From the NCBI RefSeq assembly GCF_002001085.1, contig NZ_MUNU01000007.1, forward strand, positions 62,001 to 126,000: a stretch of 64,000 nucleotides of DNA, written 5' to 3'. Every line of letters starts with the position of its first letter. The stretch's first letter is position 1. This DNA is from Rhodanobacter sp. B05 (GTDB lineage Bacteria > Pseudomonadota > Gammaproteobacteria > Xanthomonadales > Rhodanobacteraceae). The notes under the pieces were generated by a model. The model did not search any database. It was given only the letters and a program-made list of their open reading frames with translations, and had not been told where the DNA came from. Both the position numbers and the translations under genes were made by a program. Of this stretch, positions 57,177-64,000 are shown piece by piece.

Positions 57177-60100
57177 TCAGGGTTCCACCACCGTGATCTT
57201 CGCTGGATCGACTTTGCCGATACCGCGAATCGCCGGCCGATACATGTCCTCGACCAATGGCGGCGGCACCGTGTACGTGCCCGGAGTCACCGCGCGCACC
57301 AGGTAGAACACGTGGGCTGCGTCGCCGCGACTGAGGTTGAGCGCGGCGGCGTAGCGATCGTCGCGGTATTCCTCGTGCACCACCTGCGCGGCGGAGTCGT
57401 GCTGGTCGAGGTTGATGCCGTCGATCACCACCCCGGTCCATTGCTGCGCGCCGCCGAGGTTGAGGTTCTCCACTTCCAGCCCGCCAGGCAGCAGGTCGGT
57501 GACCAGCGCATCGGGGATGTCCATGCGCGCCTCGATGCGCAGCTCGACGATCAGGGTGTCGCCTTCCTTCAACTGCGTACCGCTCCACGGCTTGCCGTCG
57601 GTGGTGAAGTAACTGCGGCGCACGTCGATCTGGCTGTCGTCCGGCATGGGCGCCGTCTTCGGGATGCCGGCCACGTCGAGGGTGGCGAAGATCGCCGCCG
57701 GGCTGGTCGGCTGCACGCTGACCCCGGCGTCGAGATCGGCGGCACGGAGCTCGCGGCTCCACACGCGACTGTCCGGGGCGGTTTCGCTCTTGCCGGCCAC
57801 CGTCATCGAGGCGGCCAGCGGTGCGTGGCTCTTCGCATCGAATGCCGCGGCCACGCGGGCGATCGCCGCCTGCTCCTGCGTGCTGAGGTACGACCACGAC
57901 CAACGGTAGTTCTTGTCCTGCTGCTGGCGCTGGCGCACGTTGGCGCTGGCGTTGCGCGCCCAGTCGACCAGCCTGGCGTCGTACTCGGGCTTGTTCATGC
58001 CGTAGGTGTGCGTGAGCGCCACCATCAGCGCGAGGTCACGCAGTTCCGAACCGTAATCGCCGACGTACCACGGCCGTTCCTTGCTCCAGGCGAACGCCTC
58101 GGCAATCGCCTTCTGCGCGCGCTCGTTGTCGCCCATCAGCTTGAACGCGATGCCGAAGTGCAGCAGCGGCAACGGCGCCACCAGTTTCTGCCGCTCGTTG
58201 TCGAAGATCGCCCGCAGCGTGCCCAGCGGAGCCCGGTTGACGCGCGCCAGCACGAAGCCCGAGTAGGCCTCGTCGGCGAGGCGCAGGTGGTCGTGGCGCT
58301 CGTAGCCGTAGTACGGATGGCCACCGGCGAGCAGGTCGTCGTTGAGCCGTTGCAGCGCCTTCTGCAGCACGTCCTGCGGCACCGCGAAACCGGCGTCGCG
58401 TGCGTCGAGCATGAAGTCGACCACGTACGGCGTGGTGAAGGTCTCGATCGGACTGGAGCCGCCCCAGAAACTGAAGTGGCCGTTGCTGGCCTGGAACGAG
58501 GCGATCCGTGACAACGCACTTTCGACTGCTGCCTTGCGCACCTCGTCGCTCATCACCGGGCCACCCAGCGCCTTGGCCGTGGCGCCGTCCAGAACCAACG
58601 CGGCGTAGCCCTTGCTGGTGGTCTGCTCGATGCAGCCGTAGGGATAGTCGAGGATGCCGCGCAACGCGGCGCCATACGGCAACGGCGGCAACGTGCTGAG
58701 GGTGAGCCGCGCACGCACCGTGGCCGGCAGCAAACCGGCGATCGCACTGGCGCCAAAGTGTTCGGGCTTGCCTGCCTCCAGCGCCAGCGGCGTGGTGCGC
58801 ACCACTTCGGGCCACGCCGGCCGCACCGCGAATTCGAAGTGGCGGTTGACCTGGTAATCGTTGAGCTGGGCATGAATGTCGGCGGTGGCTACCGCGGCGC
58901 CCGCCGCGGCCGTCACCGGCATCTGCAAGGTGGTGCCGGCGCCGTCCTTGAGGGCCACGCTCTGCGTGGCCTGGTTCACCTTGATCAGGCCGCCGCCGGT
59001 GACCGTCACCCTGGCCATGCCGTCCTTGCCGGAGAGGTTCTTCAGGTCGAGGCTGATCACCGCCTGGTCGCCGGCGGCCATTACCCGCGGCGTGCTCGGC
59101 TCGACCACCAGCGGCGCGCGCACGGTGACGTTGCCGTCGGCGTTGCCGTAGCGGCTGTCGGTATAAGCCAGCGCGGCCAGACGCAGGCTGCCGTTGAAAT
59201 CGGGCACCTCGACATGCAACTGCGCCCTGCCCTGCGCATCGAACGCCAGCGGGCCGGCGAACAGGTCGACGATCTGCACCTTCGGATTGAGCCGCGCCGC
59301 CTTCGGCAGCGCCTTGCCGCTCATGTCGCCGCCGTAGCGCAGCTTCGCCTGCGCGCCATCCATCGCCTCGATGATGCGGCTGTACAAGTCATAGGCGTCG
59401 ATGCCGAGCGCGCGCTTGGCGAACATCCAGGCCCAGGCGTCCGGCACCGGGTAATCGGTGATGTTGAGCACGCCCTGGTCGACCGCCGACAGCGTGACGA
59501 ATGCCTGCTGCCCGGCCAGTCCGCTGGCCTGCACGCTGACGTCGAGCGGGTTGCCCGGGCGCATCAGCGCCGGCGCGTCGAGCTTGAGCGGGATGCGCCG
59601 GTCGTTGCGGTCCATCGCCACGTATTCGATGCCCACCGCACGGGCCGGCGTGGTGTGCTCGTCCGCCTCGCCGCCGCGGAACACCAGGGCGGTGACATAC
59701 ACGTCGTGGCGCTCCCAGTCCTTCGTCACCGGGATCTCGAACGTGCTGCCGGCTTTCGCGTCGATGTTCTTCGTGTAGAGCAGGTGATCCGATTCCACCA
59801 GCAGCACGCCGGGCCCGTCATGAGGCGGTGTCACGGTGACCTTCATGGTGTCGCCGGCGCGATAGCGTGCCTTGTCCAGCTGCAGCTTGACCTTGTCCGG
59901 GCGCGCCTCCCTGCCGAGGTTCTCGTCGTCCCAGCTGTAGCCGGCGAAGAACGGAAACACCGTGGTGAGTTTGGTGGCCGGGTCGTACACCTCGATCCGG
60001 TAGCTGCCCCACTCCACCGGGAATTCGACGTGGACCGACTTGCCGGCGGCGACGTCGATGTCCTTTTCGTCGATCAGCTGCAGGCGCTGGTTGGCATCGG

Positions 60101-62162
60101 ATTTCCAGCCGCCGTTCTGTTCGTACAGCCAGTAGAAATCGCGCAGTTCGCGCTGCAGGCGCACCTTCAGGTGGCTGCCGGCGACCAGCTGGCCGTCGAC
60201 GTTCGCGCGCGCGATCTCGAAGCCGGCCGGGGCTTCGCTCGCGGCGCCCTGCTTCGGGTCGAACAGCGGGCGCACGCCGACCAGCGCATCCGCGGGCCAG
60301 TAGGTGCGCTTGAGCAACCGGGTGACGGCGCGGCCGCCGCTTTCGTATACGCTGCCGGACAGGGTCACCGCCAGCGGCGCAACCGGCTTGACGTCATCGG
60401 GCAAGGCCACATCCTGCTCCAGCACACCCTGCGCATCGAGCTTGGCATCGACCGCGTCGGCGGCGCTCTTGGGCAGGTCGACCAGCGGATCGCCGAAGAA
60501 GGTGTCCTTCATCGCCGCGATCGGATGCACCTCCGGCGCCACCATCAGCTTGGCGGTGAAGCGATTGCCGGCGGCCGGCGCACCGTACAGATAGCTGGAG
60601 GCCACTTTCAGTTTCAGCGGCTGATCCGGCAGCAAGCGCGCCTGCGGGCCGGACAGCTCGACCTTCAGCCGCTCGGGCAGGAACTCCTCGACGTGGAACG
60701 GGAACGCCTGCACCGTGTCCTTGCTGGCCGGATCGAGTCGAAACTCCAGTTGCCACAGGCCGGTCGGCGCATCGGCCGGGATCGCCTGGCTCAGCTCGAA
60801 ATAATTGAGCTGTTGCGGCTTCAGCTCCTTCTCCACCAGGGTGCGGCCATCCGGCTGCTTCACGCGCACGAACAGCGACTGCGGCTTCATCGGCTTGCCG
60901 TCGTCGTCGCGCAGCAGAGCCGAGGCGCGCAGGGTCTCGCCGGGGCGATACAGGTCGCGGCCGGACCAGGCGTAGACTTCGAACGGCGCCTGGCGGCGCC
61001 CGCTGATGTCGAAATTGGATACGTCCAGTGCCGGCTTGTTGAACGGCAGCACCGACACATCCTTGCCGTGGCGCGCCACCAGCACGTCGGAGGCCTTGAC
61101 CTTGTAGGCAAGCAGCGCGTTGCCGTCGGCGCCGGTGGCGGCCTTGAGCTTGCTGCGGCCGGACGCATCGCGGATGTCGATATCGACCCCGCTGACCGGC
61201 GACCCGTCGCGCAGCGAGGCCACGTGCAGCAACGCATTGTCGCGGTACACGCGCAGGTGCAGGCCAAGATCGCTGACGAAGAAAGTCGCGGTGTCGTAGC
61301 CGCCCTGGAAGCTGCCGCCCGCCTTGACCACGGCCATGTACACGCCCGGCTGCGACAGTTCCCTGATGTTCTGCACGGGCAGATAGGTCACCGTGCGCTC
61401 GTTCGGTTCGCCGCCCAGGGTGTAGTGGTTGGCATACACCGAATCGGCGATCTCGGTGATCGGCATGCGGCTGCGGCGGTCGTCGCCTTCGCCACACTTG
61501 TTGTAGTAGCTGACCTCGTGATCGAGTTCGTAGCTGTCGCGATGACCATTGCGCGGATAGGCACAGAACAGGTCCGACAGCGCATCGTCGTGTACGCGGA
61601 AGAACTCCACGTCGGCGTCGTGCACGTTCATCGACACCAGCGGCAGGCCGCGCGTGCCACGCGCCGGCAATACGCTGCCGTGCGAGGCGAAGCCGACCGC
61701 TGCCGGCAGGTTGCCCGAATAGATTTCATGCTTCAGCGCATGGCCGAGCGTGCGCCCGTCCGCCGCCAGCAAGCCGGGCTTCAGCTCCACGACATAATGC
61801 GTGTTGGCCTGGACGAACGGAAAACTCAAGGTCCTGCCGTCGTCGAGCAGGCTCCAGCTGCCACTGACGACCTCGCCCCTGGGACCGGTCACCGCGATCA
61901 GCTCGTCGAAGCTCTGCGCCGAGGCCAGCGGCGCGTTGAAACGCAAGGTCAGTGCGGTGCGCGAATCGCTGGTCTTCGAACTGGCCGAGACCAGCGCGAA
62001 CGCAGACGTCGCAGCCGGATGCGCGGCCGTGCCGGCGGTAGCGGGTGCGCCCTGCAATGCGGGCGGATGACCGTCGTGGCTGCGCCCGCAGGCGGCAAGC
62101 AGCAGGCCCAGCAGCAAGGTGGCCAGCACGCGTGGCGCGTGCGCGATCGATCGTCCGGACAT
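57177..62162 (-). CDS. yfhM: Bacterial alpha-2-macroglobulin lipoprotein
   Basis: 1661 residues. The start at 62162 has GGGAGAGG upstream and opens a lipoprotein signal (LLLGLLLAAC, acylated C25). Bacterial A2Ms trap proteases in the periplasm. The macroglobulin domains occupy about residues 60-1050. The thioester motif C1177-I-E1179-Q1180 (YGCIEQTTS) is intact, followed by the alpha-helical thioester domain and the C-terminal receptor-like domain. It precedes pbpC; the pair is known to guard the cell wall after outer-membrane damage. The residue after C25 is Gly, which fits outer-membrane sorting. Confidence 0.96.
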   Translation of the reverse strand: MSGRSIAHAPRVLATLLLGLLLAACGRSHDGHPPALQGAPATAGTAAHPAATSAFALVSASSKTSDSRTALTLRFNAPLASAQSFDELIAVTGPRGEVVSGSWSLLDDGRTLSFPFVQANTHYVVELKPGLLAADGRTLGHALKHEIYSGNLPAAVGFASHGSVLPARGTRGLPLVSMNVHDADVEFFRVHDDALSDLFCAYPRNGHRDSYELDHEVSYYNKCGEGDDRRSRMPITEIADSVYANHYTLGGEPNERTVTYLPVQNIRELSQPGVYMAVVKAGGSFQGGYDTATFFVSDLGLHLRVYRDNALLHVASLRDGSPVSGVDIDIRDASGRSKLKAATGADGNALLAYKVKASDVLVARHGKDVSVLPFNKPALDVSNFDISGRRQAPFEVYAWSGRDLYRPGETLRASALLRDDDGKPMKPQSLFVRVKQPDGRTLVEKELKPQQLNYFELSQAIPADAPTGLWQLEFRLDPASKDTVQAFPFHVEEFLPERLKVELSGPQARLLPDQPLKLKVASSYLYGAPAAGNRFTAKLMVAPEVHPIAAMKDTFFGDPLVDLPKSAADAVDAKLDAQGVLEQDVALPDDVKPVAPLAVTLSGSVYESGGRAVTRLLKRTYWPADALVGVRPLFDPKQGAASEAPAGFEIARANVDGQLVAGSHLKVRLQRELRDFYWLYEQNGGWKSDANQRLQLIDEKDIDVAAGKSVHVEFPVEWGSYRIEVYDPATKLTTVFPFFAGYSWDDENLGREARPDKVKLQLDKARYRAGDTMKVTVTPPHDGPGVLLVESDHLLYTKNIDAKAGSTFEIPVTKDWERHDVYVTALVFRGGEADEHTTPARAVGIEYVAMDRNDRRIPLKLDAPALMRPGNPLDVSVQASGLAGQQAFVTLSAVDQGVLNITDYPVPDAWAWMFAKRALGIDAYDLYSRIIEAMDGAQAKLRYGGDMSGKALPKAARLNPKVQIVDLFAGPLAFDAQGRAQLHVEVPDFNGSLRLAALAYTDSRYGNADGNVTVRAPLVVEPSTPRVMAAGDQAVISLDLKNLSGKDGMARVTVTGGGLIKVNQATQSVALKDGAGTTLQMPVTAAAGAAVATADIHAQLNDYQVNRHFEFAVRPAWPEVVRTTPLALEAGKPEHFGASAIAGLLPATVRARLTLSTLPPLPYGAALRGILDYPYGCIEQTTSKGYAALVLDGATAKALGGPVMSDEVRKAAVESALSRIASFQASNGHFSFWGGSSPIETFTTPYVVDFMLDARDAGFAVPQDVLQKALQRLNDDLLAGGHPYYGYERHDHLRLADEAYSGFVLARVNRAPLGTLRAIFDNERQKLVAPLPLLHFGIAFKLMGDNERAQKAIAEAFAWSKERPWYVGDYGSELRDLALMVALTHTYGMNKPEYDARLVDWARNASANVRQRQQQDKNYRWSWSYLSTQEQAAIARVAAAFDAKSHAPLAASMTVAGKSETAPDSRVWSRELRAADLDAGVSVQPTSPAAIFATLDVAGIPKTAPMPDDSQIDVRRSYFTTDGKPWSGTQLKEGDTLIVELRIEARMDIPDALVTDLLPGGLEVENLNLGGAQQWTGVVIDGINLDQHDSAAQVVHEEYRDDRYAAALNLSRGDAAHVFYLVRAVTPGTYTVPPPLVEDMYRPAIRGIGKVDPAKITVVEP

Positions 62163-62241
62163 GAAAACCTCTCCCTGGGTTTGCTCCGAAGTATTGCCGA
62201 CATTCATGGCCGGCACGGGGCGCGATTCGGGCGCACGTCTA

Positions 62242-63141
62242 TCAGTGACGCAATTGTCGTCCCAGCCAGTCGCCCAGCTGCATCAGCACCTGGCTGCGTC
62301 CCGGCTCGGCCTCGTTGAACAACTCGTGATACAGCGAGGCGAAAAAGCGCGTGGTCAATCGCCCGGTGCCTGCGGCGGCCCTGGCGAAGGCGCGGCTGCC
62401 GGCGGGATCGACGAGCTCGTCGCTGTCGGCCACCAGAAGCAGTGTCGGTACCTCCAGGCGGCCGGCATCGGCGATGCTGGTCGCCCCATCGCTGAAGATG
62501 AAGTGGGCCAGCCGCGGCGTGATCCAGCCATGCCGCAAGGGGTCGCTGCGATAGTCGGCCACCACCTGCGCGTCGTGCGACAGCTTGCTAGCGTCGAGCC
62601 CGTTGCGCAGCGGCAGGTTGGGCAGGAGGTGACTGAGGACCTCGGCCAGCCGGATCATCCGCGGCGATTCCCAGCTGCGCAAGGCCGGCGACGACAGCAC
62701 CAGCGCGCCCGGGACCACGCCGCCATCCAGTACCGCGCGCGCAGCCACCAGACCGCCCATGCTGTGGCCCAGCAGCAGCGGGAGATGCGCCGCCGCCGCG
62801 GCATAGTCGTTGTACACGGCAGCCAGATCCGCCAGCAGATCATCGCCGTGCCGCAGCGCACCGCGTCGGCCGGGTGACTGGCCGTGGCCGCGCTGGTCGT
62901 AGCTGCGCACCGCGTACCCGCGCTGGTTGAACCATGACGCCAGCTGCGCGTAGCGGCCGCTGTGCTCGCCCAGCCCATGCACGATCAGCACCGCCCCGCG
63001 CGCGTGGGGCTGCGGCCAGTCGCGCAGGAACAGGCGTTGACCATCGGCCATGTCCAGCCAGGTGGTAACGCCAGCCGTTTCCTGATGCGAAGACAACCCT
63101 GCCCCCTTCTGCACCACGCTCTCCTGTTCAACCACGGTCAT
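62242..63141 (-). CDS. Alpha/beta hydrolase, monoacylglycerol lipase-like
   Basis: 299 residues. Motifs are VLIVHGLGEHSGRY (oxyanion), SYDQRGHGQSPG, the nucleophile GHSMGG, LLLVADSDELVDP with the acid and the late LYHELFNE with the catalytic histidine. This is the lysophospholipase/monoglyceride lipase family. No signal peptide is present. It is divergent from the helicase gene. Confidence 0.92.
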   Translation of the reverse strand: MTVVEQESVVQKGAGLSSHQETAGVTTWLDMADGQRLFLRDWPQPHARGAVLIVHGLGEHSGRYAQLASWFNQRGYAVRSYDQRGHGQSPGRRGALRHGDDLLADLAAVYNDYAAAAAHLPLLLGHSMGGLVAARAVLDGGVVPGALVLSSPALRSWESPRMIRLAEVLSHLLPNLPLRNGLDASKLSHDAQVVADYRSDPLRHGWITPRLAHFIFSDGATSIADAGRLEVPTLLLVADSDELVDPAGSRAFARAAAGTGRLTTRFFASLYHELFNEAEPGRSQVLMQLGDWLGRQLRH

Positions 63142-63293
63142 GCTGCGCCCCCGCGCATGGTTTGCCTGCCGAATGTGAATACTGACATGCCCGCCACGCG
63201 CTTGCATCGAACCAGTCGCCAATTGAGCACCGCGCCGCACACCCCATCTATGCTCCAATGAATGTTCCATCGCCCCCGCGCGGATCTCCACCG

Positions 63294-64000
63294 ATGCGCA
63301 TGGATTCCAGTCCGCTCGATGCGTTCCACCCGGCCCTGGCCGGCTGGTTCCGCCAGTGCTTCCGCGCGCCCACCGCGGCGCAGGCGGCGGCGTGGCCATC
63401 GATCCGGGCCGGCCAGCACACCCTGGTGGCTGCGCCCACCGGCTCGGGCAAGACGCTGACCGCCTTCCTCGCCGCGATCGACGCGCTGGTGCGCGAAGGC
63501 GTCGCCCACGGCGGCGTGCTCGCCGATGCCACCAGCGTGGTCTACGTGTCGCCGCTGAAGGCGCTGTCCAACGACATCCACGTGAATCTGGAAGCGCCGC
63601 TGGAAGGCATTCGCGCCGAGCTGCAGAAGCTCGGCCTGCCCGACGTGGTGATCCGCACCGCCGTGCGCACCGGCGATACTCCGCAGGTGGAGCGCAACCT
63701 GCTGCGCAAGCAACCGCCGCACATCCTGGTGACCACACCCGAATCGCTATACGTGCTGCTCGGATCGGCGTCGGGCCGCACCATGCTGGCGGACACGCGC
63801 ACGGTGATCGTGGACGAGATCCACGCCATCGCCGGCAGCAAGCGTGGCTCGCACCTGGCGTTGTCGCTGGAGCGGCTGGAGTCGCTGTGCCAGCGACGCT
63901 TGCTGCGGATCGGGCTGTCGGCGACGCAGAAGCCCATAGAAACGATCGCCGACTTCCTGGTCGGCGCTCCGGCTTCCCTTCTCCCTCCGGGAGACAAATC
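63294..64000 (+). CDS. lhr: Lhr-like DEXH-box helicase, 5' part
   Basis: Open from the ATG at 63294 (a second ATG at 63300) through the end of the window, about 235 codons seen. Motif I is APTGSGKT, motif Ia is SPLKAL, motif Ib lies around [10 protein letters not shown], motif II is [23 protein letters not shown] (DEIH, typical of the Lhr family) and motif III is GLSAT. The remainder of the protein, usually around 1400 residues for full-length Lhr or about 800 for the core type, lies outside the window, so the subtype cannot be decided. Confidence 0.9.
   Translation, partial: MRMDSSPLDAFHPALAGWFRQCFRAPTAAQAAAWPSIRAGQHTLVAAPTGSGKTLTAFLAAIDALVREGVAHGGVLADATSVVYVSPLKALSNDIHVNLEAPLEGIRAELQKLGLPDVVIRTAVRTGDTPQVERNLLRKQPPHILVTTPESLYVLLGSASGRTMLADTRTVIVDEIHAIAGSKRGSHLALSLERLESLCQRRLLRIGLSATQKPIETIADFLVGAPASLLPPGDK

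Noticed and set aside
58758-62318. Very long open frame on the plus strand opposite the A2M gene
   Set aside because: High GC makes antisense frames stay open; composition is Arg/His/Gln-rich and unlike a folded protein, while the minus-strand A2M is unmistakable.

Overview
The window is high-GC chromosomal DNA from a gammaproteobacterium. It most resembles the Xanthomonadales family Rhodanobacteraceae (Rhodanobacter/Dyella-like). This rests on protein character (DUF4339-RDD fusion, EstA-type autotransporter, lipoprotein alpha-2-macroglobulin with PbpC, RpoD with the long gamma-type non-conserved region), on gene order (topA/dprA/LysM facing def-fmt-rsmB), and on REPIN hairpins built on GTAGGAGCCCGCTCGCGGGCGATGC. 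The genus is inference, because no search was run.

Layout. 218-4538: a large exported Asp-box beta-propeller protein and an ACT/V4R-like protein. 4614-9625: an accessory-looking block with an intact IS1182-type insertion sequence, then (minus strand) a BlaI-type repressor, a BlaR1-like M56 metallopeptidase with an unusual C-terminus, and an exported alpha/beta hydrolase, headed by two matching operator dyads. 9755-13134 (minus): a quinone/enone-type oxidoreductase, two SDR dehydrogenases and 3-methyladenine glycosylase I. 13223-20005: EamA transporter, sterol-desaturase-family membrane protein, aldose epimerase plus serine/threonine dehydratase, and aminopeptidase N. 20097-20897: a 61-residue protein, a Clp/CRP-type site and a structured gene-free stretch. 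20898-28092: mnmG, GYF-RDD protein, tex, GDSL autotransporter. 28165-37658 (minus): YbaY-like lipoprotein, purD, an adenylate-forming enzyme, topA-tsaC, dprA and a LysM protein. 37845-40605: the overlapping def-fmt-rsmB operon.

40676-50023 is a surface-glycan region: two GT39-type membrane glycosyltransferases, an O-antigen-ligase-like protein, two GT2 enzymes, a CDP-glycerol glycerophosphotransferase-like protein, a TPR protein and a lipid A acyltransferase. 50107-53222 carries dtd, rpoD with promoter and terminator, a SnoaL-like protein and a CAU-anticodon tRNA. 53311-64000 carries an orphan PhnD-like binding protein, the A2M-pbpC pair with a REPIN between its genes, a monoacylglycerol-lipase-like hydrolase and the 5' part of an Lhr-type helicase that runs off the end.

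Most of the window is housekeeping. The parts that deserve attention are the BlaI/BlaR1-like/hydrolase cassette that lacks both a beta-lactamase and a recognisable penicillin sensor, the glycan cluster including a GT39 protein without its usual acidic motif, the structured region upstream of mnmG, and the REPIN and heptamer repeats around lpxL/dtd and inside the A2M-pbpC operon.
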